A stretch of DNA of 56,680 nucleotides, taken from Candidatus Pacearchaeota archaeon (GTDB lineage Archaea; Nanobdellota; Nanobdellia; Pacearchaeales; GW2011-AR1). The stretch is taken from the NCBI GenBank assembly GCA_016188825.1, contig JACPHA010000012.1, positions 1 through 56,680 on the forward strand, written 5' to 3'. Shown here in pieces: positions 6,073 to 15,129 of the stretch. Under the pieces are notes generated by a model. The model had not been told where the DNA came from and made no database searches. It saw only the letters and a program-made list of their open reading frames with translations. Each line of letters starts with the position of its first letter. The stretch's first letter is position 1. The position numbers and the translations under genes are program-made.

Positions 6073-7377
6073 TTATTTAACTCTATGAAAGCTTCTCTGG
6101 AAATTAGGCTTCCTGTCCTTATAATGTAGCAAGCCCAAGTAAGTCCCGAGTGCAATTATCAAAATAATTATAACTATCAGCAAAATCCGAAGTATCTTAG
6201 AAACTCCTTTAGGGCTAAATCCAAATATTCCTTTTCCTTCACCCTCTCCTCCAGGTTCCTCACCACTGCCGCCGCTTGGAACTCCCTCTTCACCAAGAAC
6301 ATATAATGGCGTAACAACAAAACTAGCTTTTTTAGTTATTATATTAATTGACTTAAGCCTTAATGAAATTTCATTTTTTCCATCTCTTTCGAAATCTATT
6401 TGTTTTTCCTCCCCCACTATAAATATAAGTGTCTGTTTTTCACTTTCAACATCTACTGTAGCAGTTGTCTCAGTTAGATTTGTTATGCTAATCTTGTGCT
6501 CTGTTCCTCCAAATTTAAATTTAATGCTTTCTCCTATGCCTGCCTCTTGCATGATACTTTTTGTTAATTCTTCAGATGTAATAGTCGATGCTCCACCGCC
6601 CCCCCCTCCCCCTCCGCTTCCTCCGCCGGAAGAAGAACCACTGCTTGTTGGGCAATCAGTGCAAGTTATTGTGCTTGAAGTGGAATCTGTCTTGCTTGCG
6701 ACTTCTCCATCTCCGGTTGCAGCCGCAGATATTGTATACTTGCAACTCCCGGAAGTCCCCTGGGTAATTGTCCATGTCCTTGATTGTTTGTTTCCATCTT
6801 GCATGTCGCTTATTGTTTTTTGTGAGCTCTGGCTCCCTATGCTGCATCCCCCAGAATTAATAGTTATAGTTAATGTTACATCTATACTCCCGCCCGCAGT
6901 TACCTCGGCAGAACTTGTAAAAGTTGATCCCATAATAGCACTCGAAGCAGAATTGCCGACACTCACAACAACATTTATTGTATTTACTTTTACATTGTTG
7001 TCCGCAACAAAAGTGTCTGTCACAGAATCAAGCATGATTTTTGAGAATCCATTGTCTCCAGACTTTGTTGCCCTGAGTCCTGAAAATGTAACTTCTGTTG
7101 ATTCACCCGGGCTTACGCTTGTGCCAGAAGATTGAGGATAATTAGAGCTCTCAAGCCAGTTATTTGAATCAGGATAAAGAGTAGCTATACTCACGCTGCC
7201 GGATGCATCTCCATTGTTTTTTATTCGCGCAGTGCAAGAAAAAACATCATTCACAACAACCTCGCTCGGGCTGCATGCAAAGCTTGTTACAGCAAATTCT
7301 GCAGCAGAACTTGCAAGCTCAATGCTCACAACTGCAGCCAGAAAAACTGCAATTCCTATTAATATTTTCTTTTCCAT
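6073..7377 (-). CDS. Membrane-anchored surface protein with CARDB-like and shared C-terminal domain (434 aa)
   Basis: It has a signal peptide (ILIGIAVFLAAVVSIELASS), then one or two Ig-like domains (CSPSEVVVNDVFSCTARIKN resembles CARDB adhesion domains), then a Gly/Ser linker (SGSSSGGGSGGGGGGGG). A 75-residue beta domain follows (GTEHKISITNLTETTATVDV, GEEKQIDFERDGKNE, LRLKSINIITKKASFVV), which is the domain ending the 226-aa protein at 5275. A C-terminal membrane segment (ILRILLIVIIILIIALGTYL) and a basic tail complete it. It starts one base after the stop of the 1651-aa gene, so the two are co-translated. It is the likely membrane anchor of that giant partner. Confidence 0.75.
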   Translation of the reverse strand: MEKKILIGIAVFLAAVVSIELASSAAEFAVTSFACSPSEVVVNDVFSCTARIKNNGDASGSVSIATLYPDSNNWLESSNYPQSSGTSVSPGESTEVTFSGLRATKSGDNGFSKIMLDSVTDTFVADNNVKVNTINVVVSVGNSASSAIMGSTFTSSAEVTAGGSIDVTLTITINSGGCSIGSQSSQKTISDMQDGNKQSRTWTITQGTSGSCKYTISAAATGDGEVASKTDSTSSTITCTDCPTSSGSSSGGGSGGGGGGGGASTITSEELTKSIMQEAGIGESIKFKFGGTEHKISITNLTETTATVDVESEKQTLIFIVGEEKQIDFERDGKNEISLRLKSINIITKKASFVVTPLYVLGEEGVPSGGSGEEPGGEGEGKGIFGFSPKGVSKILRILLIVIIILIIALGTYLGLLHYKDRKPNFQRSFHRVK

Positions 7378-7378
7378 T

Positions 7379-10300
7379 TTAACTCACCAATTTGAAAGCC
7401 GCAATGGCTGAAGCATAATTGTCATCTTCATCATAGCACCATATTTGGATTCCATAATACTGGGCTGTTCTTCCCGAAAGCGCGTAAGTGTAGCGATGGG
7501 TAGTTCCTCCAGTTGTCAGGCCTGTAGAGCCCGACGACCATGTTGAATTACTCCCGTCATAAGATGATCTATAATTGCTTGAAACATATTCTGTATAATA
7601 TGTGTTTCCTGTATAATTATATAGTGTTGTATTGCAAGCCCCTATTGTCTGTGCGCTCGCATTGGTTGAATTAGACGAAGTAGAATTCCAGTCGTTACAA
7701 TACCAATTATAGAAATTGCCGTAGTTAACAAGATAAACACTGCACTGGCTATTTTCCGTTGTAGTAAAGTTTACTTGTAATGAGGACAAATTGTAAGTTC
7801 CGTTGTTTGCCGGCGCAGCGATTGTTATATTCGGTGCAGTTAAATCTTTTACTCTGACATTTCCGTTTGTTATTGTTGCTGTTCCACCACTTCCAGAAAC
7901 ACTTGCTTTTATGTAATAATATCCTTTTGTCCAACCTCCGGAAGGAGCATTTATTGTTATTATCGCCCTGCCTTGACTGTTTGTGCTTGTGCCTCCCCCA
8001 ATTAAGCTCCACGTGGCATCTGTATAACTCCTGCACCACTCACTCCAGCAGCTGTTTCCCGAATAAGCATACTGAACATTAGTTATTGTAAGATTAACAG
8101 CGTTATAGCTTGAATTTTGAGTTACCAATCTTATTGTTATTTTTTCATTAGGCATAAAGTTATATTTCCAATTTCCATTAGAATCAACATTTTCAAAAGA
8201 ACCACCATATATTTCTCTTCCTTCTATATAAATCCCGCTCCAATCTTCAAATCCAGAAGAGCCATCAGCCGTTGTCCAGACAGAATAAATATAGTTATAT
8301 CCAATCTTCCATCCTGTGATAGGAGGATAAATTGTAACATTTTGTGTTCCATTAACAGTGCAATAACCTGAAACATTTGAATAACAGCTTCCAACGCTGA
8401 ATACATATTCTTCCTTTGTGCTTCTGTAATTGTCATATCTCCATTGATAGAGCTTGGTTAATCTTCCGCTTGTGCTTGCTCCACTTAAAGGTTTTGTTAA
8501 TGTAGCTGGCACAACAACATTTTGATTAGTAAGCTTGCTTGTTCCTCCCTGGATGCTTCCCCAACTAATTTGGAATGGGACTGCTTTAAATGACAGCCAT
8601 CCGGTTTGGGTGTCATTAACAAGGTTGTCCTTAACGACCACATTCAGATAATGATAACCTCCCCAGCTTCCTCCTCCCCAACTTCCGTTGTTAGGACAAA
8701 ATGTCGCGTTGGCTGTGGCATTAAACGAGCCGCTTGTATAATTTGTGTAACTAATTTTACTGCTTCCGCTCCCACCCCAGATATTTTCATTAATGCTTGT
8801 TATTGAATAATTCCCGTATAAGACAGAATTACTGCTCCAGTCAGGGTCATAAACAGCAATCGTTGTATTTATGCACTGGTCAGAATCAACAGAATATGTA
8901 TTTGAATTAATTTGAACTCTAAATGGCTGAACATTAAACCATAGCCATCCCGTTGAGCTGTCATTTTCAGAATTCAACAAGTTAAGCTCTCCCCAATAAT
9001 ACCCTGTCGGCCAGGTTCCATTTCTGAATGTAACGTTTATAACTCCGTTTCCATTAACTGCCAACGGAGTGACATTAATTTCCTCGGGATAATTATATTC
9101 CTTTGACTGGTAAGTCTGTGAGTCCCACGTTCTCAAAACAATATCATTAACAGTCGCATTAAGATAATCTGTTTGATTGTATCTTACAAAACTATTGTTA
9201 TACCAATATCCCCACTTATAGCTTTTTGTTGTTGTAACATTAAAGTAAATCGGGCTATTTCCTCTTATGCTGTACTTATAACCGCTTCCATTTGAATTAG
9301 TAGGCTGGGTTTCAACATAAAAAGCAAGTGTATTAAACCACGCATATCCTGTATCTGTTCCGTTAACATCCAGCACAACCGAATAATATCCCGTGCCCCA
9401 GCTGCCTGTTGTCGTGTTTATCTGAATCAAATATTTGCTTTGATTTTGGTTGTTTGCATTCCAATACCACGGGCTGGATTGATTCACCGCAATACTGCTT
9501 GCTGCATATTGGCTTGAATTTAAGTCCTTGCAAGGCCATTTTCTGCAATCTTGTATTTTTTTAACTCCAATGGTTACTGTTTCTCCTAGGCTTGCTCCTC
9601 CAGCATCATAATAATTATATGCCCCCGCTTGCGAAATTTTTACATACAACGTTATATTCTCTTTTGAGTTAAAATAATTCTTGTAACTGCATCCAGTAGA
9701 TAAGCATTCAACAGGCTGTCCGTAAACATCCCACAATTTTATCCCAAACCATGCATATCCATAATCTGTATCCCCAGACGACGTTGTTCCTTGTAATATA
9801 ACCCTATAATATCCTGTTTTCCATTTTCCACCAGGAGCATATTGCGCGGGCAAGGAGATTGTTCCACTTCCGCTTGAAATGCTCGATGAATTTGTTTGAG
9901 AAGCATTATACCCAGAGTCAACAGGCGGCCAGAACCATTCTCCGTCTCTTCCCTGATATTCTATTTTCTTTACTGTAACAGTCCCGCTAATGCCCCCGCT
10001 GCTTCCAGATGTGCTCCACCAATTGTTTCCCGCCTCGTAAAGTTGAACATTTAAAGTAATGTTGTTTGTTGGGCTGTTTTGCCATGTCTGACTCCATCCG
10101 TATAGATAAAACGATCTTGCTTCAAATCTTCCATAGGCAATTGAACTTGTGCTATCTTGTCCAACAATATTTAATTTAACAATGCTCACTCCGCCATCCC
10201 ATTTTGTTAAAGGTTTTACAGTGCAGGTATATCCTCCAGAATTATCATCGGACTGGCAAACAGATTCGCTCAAATTAAAGCCTTGCAACGCACCAGATTC

Positions 10301-12334
10301 CGCATTCCTTACTTCTACAATCGTTAAAGTAGCATTTGTCACTCCTTGTTTTGTTGTATCAGTTGCGCAAGCAGAACTCATCCCATAAACACTGCTATTT
10401 CCACTTGAGTTGAGGGCAGTTGCTCTTCCCAAAGGATTATTTGCCTGCGTTAACTTAATCTCAAAATAAACCGTGTCTGTTGTCTTAAACTGCCAGACAT
10501 ACCTCATTCCGCTGCCTCCGCTTGATGTTGCAGAATCCTTCGTGACTATGCAACTATCATAAGGATTCACAATAAACTTCGCATTCGCTCCAGTTGTTCT
10601 GTTGTTCCCAAATAAAAATACATCATACAACCCGCCCCCTCTTGGAACATCTAATTTTATTCTTTGTAATGTACTATTCCAAGCCCACTCGTAAGCCGAA
10701 TTTGAAGAATTAACAAGCTCAAAATTATTAACTTGCGTATAAGAGAATTCAGAACCATTCATATAAGTAATGAGAAATATTTCAGCATCAGATAAATTAA
10801 TTTGCGACGAGGTTAAATTATATGCGCTCAGTGTTATATAATCAAATTCATTTGTTCCGAATAACTCTTTTATATTTCCGTCTTTATCCGTTGATTGAGC
10901 AGACATAACAGTATTAATCACATTAATTATTTGTGTTTCCGTTTGAATGCTTCCGCCATAAGCAAGAGTTACATGCAATGTGTACTTCCCAAGATTGCTC
11001 GGCGAGTTGAGAGAAAACTCATAACACCCGCTTTTTTCACAACTAGCGTTCCAAACAGCATTAGTAGAGAAAATTATATTATTAAGGTTGTCCTTTATGC
11101 TGATCTCAAAAAAGCTGGAATTTATTCCTCCTATTATGCTGCCATTGCTTCTTACTGTCGGGTAAGCCTCAAATCTCATTGTCTTATTTGGAAAAACACT
11201 ATATTCATATTCAAAGCCTGAATTTACTGTTCTCTTATTTATGCTCAAGCCCCAATCCTGCACCTCAAAGGAGGCGTATGCAGGCACGCTCCCGTCTCCG
11301 CTCTTTGTGATAGTTAAGTAAACTCTGTATGGACCATAGCTAAATGTCAACGAATCAAGCCCGAATAAGAAAGAGTTTGTGAATGAATTATTGCTATTAA
11401 GCTGCGTTGAGTCAACCGTTTTAACAACATTTCCCGAAGAATCAGCAATATATCCTGAAAATGTGTAAAGGTCACTTGAGCTGGCATTTGTAATTCCAAC
11501 TTCCACTCTTGCTTCCTCGCCAACAGCAAATATATTTTTTAATGATTTCCCCAACCCATCTTTCATGTATATGTTAAAAGAAAATGGCACGACAATAAAA
11601 GAGCTAAAAGCCTTGAATCCGCCAATCTCAACAATATAATTTCCATAACTAGAAGGAGAAGTCGCGCTTACAGAGCATTTTCCATTATTTTCGGTTGTGC
11701 AGTTAAAGCTCGTTAAAGAATCTTTTGTAGAATTTCTTATGCTTCCGTTAATAGAAACATTGCTGACATAAATTATTTTGTCATTTATCAACCTTACTGC
11801 TTCCGCTTTAATCATGAGCGTTTCCGACGGATTATAAACCGCTCTTTCCGTGCTAGCTCTTAATAAGTCAAGAGTTTTATTTACAACATTTATTTCAACT
11901 TCAGAAAACCATGTTGCATTATCTGGAGTTATATATACCGCTCTTATATAATAATTTCCAGCTGTTGACGGAGCGTTTATCAAAACAGCGCCCGGATAAT
12001 AATTACTTCTTGAATAAAAGCTCCCATTTGCATCTGTTGTTGGCGTATAGTTGCTGTGAAATGTTCCATTTCTTACTGTCATGGTAATATTTATAGTCAC
12101 ATTAGCCAAGGCAGCTGAGTTAGAAACCACGGTTCCATTATTGCTGTAATTTGCCTGGTACAGGTAGCCTCTTATCTCTATTCTCTCCCCCGTTGTATAA
12201 ACAGTATCAGGAATAGTAAAGAAAATGTCATCGACATAATAATTTGCTAATGCAAACTCTAAAGATAATAAAGTTAGGAAGAAAGTCCCCGTGGAGAAAA
12301 AAAACATTTTCCTTAAATTTCTAATGCCAACCAT
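7379..12334 (-). CDS. Giant secreted repeat protein, macroglobulin/adhesin-like (1651 aa)
   Basis: A signal peptide (residues about 1-30, ending EFALA) is followed by beta-sandwich repeats. The N-terminal third resembles macroglobulin-type or MG2 strands (VYTTGERIEIRGYLYQ, ERAVYNPSETLMIKAEA). The middle has about seven units with the pattern W-x-x-GYY ... G-[YW]-[AL]-WF-x4-F-x-V, for example KWKTGYYRVIL, SWGTGYYSVVL, TWPTGYYWGEL, spaced by about 120-190 residues. N-glycosylation sequons are dense throughout and Cys is sparse. There is no C-terminal membrane segment, while the coupled downstream 434-aa protein has one. Probably an S-layer-like or adhesive surface protein; no catalytic motif seen. 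Confidence 0.7.
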   Translation of the reverse strand: MVGIRNLRKMFFFSTGTFFLTLLSLEFALANYYVDDIFFTIPDTVYTTGERIEIRGYLYQANYSNNGTVVSNSAALANVTINITMTVRNGTFHSNYTPTTDANGSFYSRSNYYPGAVLINAPSTAGNYYIRAVYITPDNATWFSEVEINVVNKTLDLLRASTERAVYNPSETLMIKAEAVRLINDKIIYVSNVSINGSIRNSTKDSLTSFNCTTENNGKCSVSATSPSSYGNYIVEIGGFKAFSSFIVVPFSFNIYMKDGLGKSLKNIFAVGEEARVEVGITNASSSDLYTFSGYIADSSGNVVKTVDSTQLNSNNSFTNSFLFGLDSLTFSYGPYRVYLTITKSGDGSVPAYASFEVQDWGLSINKRTVNSGFEYEYSVFPNKTMRFEAYPTVRSNGSIIGGINSSFFEISIKDNLNNIIFSTNAVWNASCEKSGCYEFSLNSPSNLGKYTLHVTLAYGGSIQTETQIINVINTVMSAQSTDKDGNIKELFGTNEFDYITLSAYNLTSSQINLSDAEIFLITYMNGSEFSYTQVNNFELVNSSNSAYEWAWNSTLQRIKLDVPRGGGLYDVFLFGNNRTTGANAKFIVNPYDSCIVTKDSATSSGGSGMRYVWQFKTTDTVYFEIKLTQANNPLGRATALNSSGNSSVYGMSSACATDTTKQGVTNATLTIVEVRNAESGALQGFNLSESVCQSDDNSGGYTCTVKPLTKWDGGVSIVKLNIVGQDSTSSIAYGRFEARSFYLYGWSQTWQNSPTNNITLNVQLYEAGNNWWSTSGSSGGISGTVTVKKIEYQGRDGEWFWPPVDSGYNASQTNSSSISSGSGTISLPAQYAPGGKWKTGYYRVILQGTTSSGDTDYGYAWFGIKLWDVYGQPVECLSTGCSYKNYFNSKENITLYVKISQAGAYNYYDAGGASLGETVTIGVKKIQDCRKWPCKDLNSSQYAASSIAVNQSSPWYWNANNQNQSKYLIQINTTTGSWGTGYYSVVLDVNGTDTGYAWFNTLAFYVETQPTNSNGSGYKYSIRGNSPIYFNVTTTKSYKWGYWYNNSFVRYNQTDYLNATVNDIVLRTWDSQTYQSKEYNYPEEINVTPLAVNGNGVINVTFRNGTWPTGYYWGELNLLNSENDSSTGWLWFNVQPFRVQINSNTYSVDSDQCINTTIAVYDPDWSSNSVLYGNYSITSINENIWGGSGSSKISYTNYTSGSFNATANATFCPNNGSWGGGSWGGYHYLNVVVKDNLVNDTQTGWLSFKAVPFQISWGSIQGGTSKLTNQNVVVPATLTKPLSGASTSGRLTKLYQWRYDNYRSTKEEYVFSVGSCYSNVSGYCTVNGTQNVTIYPPITGWKIGYNYIYSVWTTADGSSGFEDWSGIYIEGREIYGGSFENVDSNGNWKYNFMPNEKITIRLVTQNSSYNAVNLTITNVQYAYSGNSCWSEWCRSYTDATWSLIGGGTSTNSQGRAIITINAPSGGWTKGYYYIKASVSGSGGTATITNGNVRVKDLTAPNITIAAPANNGTYNLSSLQVNFTTTENSQCSVYLVNYGNFYNWYCNDWNSTSSNSTNASAQTIGACNTTLYNYTGNTYYTEYVSSNYRSSYDGSNSTWSSGSTGLTTGGTTHRYTYALSGRTAQYYGIQIWCYDEDDNYASAIAAFKLVS

Positions 12335-12447
12335 CTTTTTAATGTTATTAAGACACGAAAATGATTTATAAATCTTGCTTTTTTAACCGCGTTAACGTTT
12401 CTCTTCTTGCTCGGAAAATTTATAATCTTCTTTTCTTTAATTAATAA

Positions 12448-12816
12448 ATGGAAAAAAGAACAAAAGTTCTGGTAACCTTTATCGTAGTTATATTTCTAGT
12501 TGCAGGTCTCTATATTTTTACTGATTGGTTTTCAAAAGTAACAGGATATTTTTCAGGAGAATCAGAAAAATTAAAACTCTCAAAATGTCTTTCAAATCAA
12601 GGAGCAGAATTTTACGGCACAACTCTCTGCGCAGAATGTGAAAAACAAAAAGAAATTTTCGGAGACAATTTTAAATTAATAACCTATGTTGATTGCGGAG
12701 AAGACAAATCTCTCTGTCCAAACATCAGAGAAATTCCGGCATGGTATATAAATAAAAATATTCATTATGGTTTTAAAAATCTCACCCAATTAGAAGAAAT
12801 TTCTGGTTGTGAATAA
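12448..12816 (+). CDS. Membrane-anchored thioredoxin-like protein (122 aa)
   Basis: One N-terminal membrane segment (VTFIVVIFLVAGLYIFTDWF) precedes a small thioredoxin-like domain: GAEFYGTTLCAECEKQKEIFG gives a CxxC motif, and IREIPAWYI carries the cis-Pro position. The CxxC context resembles the thioredoxin-like domain attached to archaeal VKOR proteins, so a role in disulfide formation outside the membrane is plausible. No VKOR gene is in the window. That fits a neighbourhood rich in Cys-containing secreted proteins. The juxtamembrane motif SKVTGYF also occurs in the proteins at 21949 and 22301. Confidence 0.7.
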   Translation: MEKRTKVLVTFIVVIFLVAGLYIFTDWFSKVTGYFSGESEKLKLSKCLSNQGAEFYGTTLCAECEKQKEIFGDNFKLITYVDCGEDKSLCPNIREIPAWYINKNIHYGFKNLTQLEEISGCE

Positions 12817-12842
12817 TAAATAAATCTGTGATACTTTCGATA

Positions 12843-13544
12843 TTAATTTCTAATAATCAGAGGATTAAAGTTTGTATATGTATCATAGTAGTCTTCTCCC
12901 TCAACTTTCTTTAATTTAGCAACTACCCTATAAGTTATAGGCGTCATTACAACTTCAACTGCAATTTTTAAGAACCACCCCGATAAAATTGAGGTTATTA
13001 ATAAACCTGTTGGAATAACCGCGTACAACGCAATAACATAGAATAATACTGTATTTGCTCCTTCTCCAATAATAGTTGAGCCAATTGTTCTTGTCCAAAG
13101 GTATTTTCCTTTAGTCAAAACTTTCATTTTTGCTAAAATATAATCGTTTAATATTCCTCCAACCCAAACAGCTATCCATCCTCCGACTAAAATTCTTGGT
13201 ACTTGTCCCAACACTCTTGTGTATGCCTCGTTTGCATCAAATCCAGTTGCCGGAGGCAAGAACACAACAACCGAATAAATTAAACCAGCAATTACAGAAC
13301 TAAACAAAACAATCCAGACAACACTTCTTGCTTTGGCATAACCATAAACTTCTGTTAGAACATCTGCAATAATATAAGTGAACGGAAAATAAAGAACCGT
13401 CGCAGAAACAGTAAATATACCTAATTGAACAATTTTTCCGGCAGTTACATCAGAAACAAGCTGGAAAGTTATATAGAGGGCGGTAATAAGTCCAAGATAC
13501 TTATATTTTCTAGCAGAGTTTTTCTTTTCCTCTTTTTCCATCAA
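12843..13544 (-). CDS. yhhQ: YhhQ/VUT-family queuosine precursor transporter
   Basis: A 233-aa polytopic membrane protein with about six segments and family motifs: FQLVSDVTAGKIVQLG, FPFTYIIADVLTEVYGY, GGWIAVWVGGILNDYIL, and WTRTIGSTIIGEGANTVLFY. Family members import queuosine or archaeosine precursors such as preQ0, or related 7-deazaguanines. Archaea need these for archaeosine in tRNA. A host-dependent DPANN cell would import them. The protein is full length. The start could be either of two adjacent ATGs. Confidence 0.88.
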   Translation of the reverse strand: MMEKEEKKNSARKYKYLGLITALYITFQLVSDVTAGKIVQLGIFTVSATVLYFPFTYIIADVLTEVYGYAKARSVVWIVLFSSVIAGLIYSVVVFLPPATGFDANEAYTRVLGQVPRILVGGWIAVWVGGILNDYILAKMKVLTKGKYLWTRTIGSTIIGEGANTVLFYVIALYAVIPTGLLITSILSGWFLKIAVEVVMTPITYRVVAKLKKVEGEDYYDTYTNFNPLIIRN

Positions 13545-13627
13545 TTAACTAATAAAAACTATTTTATAAAGTCTTTGTCACCAAGTTTTTTTGCGCAAAT
13601 TTTTTAACATAATAAAAACCAAAAGGC

Positions 13628-13651
13628 TTATATATTATTAACATATGTTAA
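13628..13651 (+). promoter_or_regulatory. TATA box and perfect palindromic operator before the HTH-DAC operon
   Basis: CTTATATA (13628-13635) is followed two bases later by the perfect 14-bp palindrome TTAACATATGTTAA (13638-13651). The ATG follows four bases after it at 13656. The palindrome covers the expected transcription start, where a bound regulator would block RNA polymerase. The first gene encodes an HTH protein, so autorepression is the simplest reading (inference). Confidence 0.65.
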
Positions 13652-13655
13652 CTTT

Positions 13656-14036
13656 ATGAGATATTTGCCACAAGAAATAGAAGCATGGTACATAATTCCA
13701 GCAATAAGAAGAGAAATTTCCAAATGTCTGATTAGGGATTACAATGTTACCTATGAAAAAATCGGCAGCATATTAGGAATAACAAAAGCAGCAATTTCTC
13801 AATATACAAAAGGCAACCGCGCAGCAAAAATAAAACTTCCAAAAGAACTTAATCCAAAAATAATGGTTTCATGCAATCTCCTTGCTAAAGAAAAAAGCGA
13901 TGCAGAGCACGAAATAAATAAATTGCTCAATTTTTTAAAGGAAAAGCATCTTCCATGCTGCATTAAGGGAAGGGTAAAAGAAGGAATTTTAGAAGACTGC
14001 AGGGAAATTAAATTTAAAGAAGGGAATTACAGATAA
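13656..14036 (+). CDS. Archaeal HTH transcriptional regulator (126 aa)
   Basis: The N-terminal half is a helix-turn-helix (RDYNVTYEKIGSILGITKAAISQYTKGNR, residues about 28-56), of the archaeal regulator type usually annotated as COG2522. The C-terminal half has Cys residues (VSCNLLAKEK, HLPCCIKGRVKEG, LEDCREI) that could bind metal or sense redox. It is first in a two-gene operon with a DAC-domain protein, one base apart. The perfect palindrome just upstream suggests autoregulation. It may control, or respond to, c-di-AMP. Confidence 0.8.
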   Translation: MRYLPQEIEAWYIIPAIRREISKCLIRDYNVTYEKIGSILGITKAAISQYTKGNRAAKIKLPKELNPKIMVSCNLLAKEKSDAEHEINKLLNFLKEKHLPCCIKGRVKEGILEDCREIKFKEGNYR

Positions 14037-14037
14037 A

Positions 14038-14628
14038 ATGGCGGAAGAAATTTCTAAAGAATTAAAGGAAACTTTAATTCAAGTTGGTTTGAGAATTGCA
14101 AAACGCGGCGAAGGTGCTTTGATTATAATGGGTGAAGTAAAATATAAGCCTTTAGTCGAGCAATCAATCCCCCCATTTAATGTTATTAACAATCCAAAAC
14201 TTTTAGAATCACTTGCTCTAATAGACGGCGCGGTCATTTTAGACAGAGAGGGAAATTTAGTTGCTTATGGAGCAATGATAAAAAGCACAAAAATCATGAA
14301 AAATTATGGAACAAGACACAGCGCAGCGATAAGCTCGTCAAAAAAAGAGAATTTTGTTCTGTTAGTTTCAGAGGAAGACAGAAAAGTAAAAATTTTGAAA
14401 GACGAAAAAATGATTATGCAGATTGACGCTCTGCAAAAAAATGTTGAAAAATCCATTCCAGCAGCAGTAAATATTTTAGAATCAGTTGGCGCAGGAACAA
14501 TTGGTGCGCTTGGCACAAGCTTATTATTACCAGCACTGGGTTTGTATTTTCTGCCAGGAGTTATTGTCTTCGGCTCTGCTTATTATTTGGCAAAACACCT
14601 AAAAAGAATTTTCAGAAGAAGAGAATAA
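14038..14628 (+). CDS. DisA_N/DAC-domain protein, probable diadenylate cyclase with membrane tail
   Basis: A 196-aa protein with the two signature motifs of diadenylate cyclases: DGA at 63-65 (in ALIDGAVIL) and GTRH at 91-94 (in NYGTRHSAAI). The spacing matches bacterial DisA, CdaA and archaeal DacZ. The reaction would be 2 ATP to c-di-AMP, a second messenger tied to osmotic and potassium control. The last 50 residues form a membrane hairpin (about 148-183) and a basic end, so the enzyme sits at the membrane but with the anchor C-terminal, unlike CdaA. It is coupled to an HTH regulator. Activity is inferred from motifs. Confidence 0.85.
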   Translation: MAEEISKELKETLIQVGLRIAKRGEGALIIMGEVKYKPLVEQSIPPFNVINNPKLLESLALIDGAVILDREGNLVAYGAMIKSTKIMKNYGTRHSAAISSSKKENFVLLVSEEDRKVKILKDEKMIMQIDALQKNVEKSIPAAVNILESVGAGTIGALGTSLLLPALGLYFLPGVIVFGSAYYLAKHLKRIFRRRE

Positions 14629-14931
14629 ATTACAGCAGAACAATTAAATTTTTCGACTTCTTTAATTGCTCCGCTGTCCAGTAAAACAACATCTCCCACC
14701 GAAAAATTAAGTTAGTTTACTGTATTATGATTATGCAATAATCTCGTCGATGAAGCGCCTCGAAGCCAAACACGACAGTTAATAAAATTAAAGAAACCAG
14801 TTTAAGTTATAAGTATTTTTACATTAATTAATTTTACAATCTACTCATCTAAAATTATTTATTGACTTAATTTAAAAAATGCTATGCGAAAGCTTTAAAA
14901 AAGAACAAATTTTCCTTCATTTCAATATAAA
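14629..14931. repeat. 303-base gap with two adjacent hairpins (14632-14722)
   Basis: The first hairpin has an outer stem ACAGC (14632-14636)/GCTGT (14673-14677) and an inner stem CAATTAAA (14641-14648)/TTTAATTG (14661-14668), separated by an AGAA/CTCC internal loop. The second starts two bases later with CAGTAAA (14679-14685)/TTTACTG (14716-14722). They follow the stop of the DAC gene by four bases, so a structured 3' UTR or terminator is possible. The rest, 14723-14931, holds the upstream region of rpoN; no gene was seen. Confidence 0.6.
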
Positions 14932-15129
14932 ATGATAATTCCAGTTCGTTGTTTCGGTTGCGGAAAGCCAATAGGGCATTTATGGGAAGAATATGACCAG
15001 CGAGTCAGAGCTGGAGAAGACCCTAAAAAAGTCCTCGACGAACTAGGCCTAGAAAGATATTGTTGCAGAGGAGCTTTGCTTGGTCATGCAGAAATGCTTC
15101 CAGAAGTCACAAAATTCAAGAAAGCTTAA
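14932..15129 (+). CDS. rpoN: DNA-directed RNA polymerase subunit N (Rpb10 homologue)
   Basis: A 65-aa zinc-binding RNA polymerase subunit. It has the family's opening [15 protein letters not shown] with its first CxxC, then the adjacent Cys pair in [11 protein letters not shown], completing the CX2C...CC zinc site. It stabilises the RpoD-RpoL platform of the archaeal polymerase. Length and motifs are normal. It is alone here rather than in the uS9/uL13 operon usual in other archaea. The following 240 bases show no gene. Confidence 0.97.
   Translation: MIIPVRCFGCGKPIGHLWEEYDQRVRAGEDPKKVLDELGLERYCCRGALLGHAEMLPEVTKFKKA

Noticed and set aside
6485-7135. Pro-rich reading frame antisense to the 434-aa surface protein
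   Set aside because: It mirrors the Gly-rich linker of the real gene, lacks a plausible start context, and the sense frame has a signal peptide, domains and membrane anchor.
7749-8436. Several 60-100-aa frames inside the 1651-aa gene
   Set aside because: They follow from the biased base composition of the repeats and have no family features.
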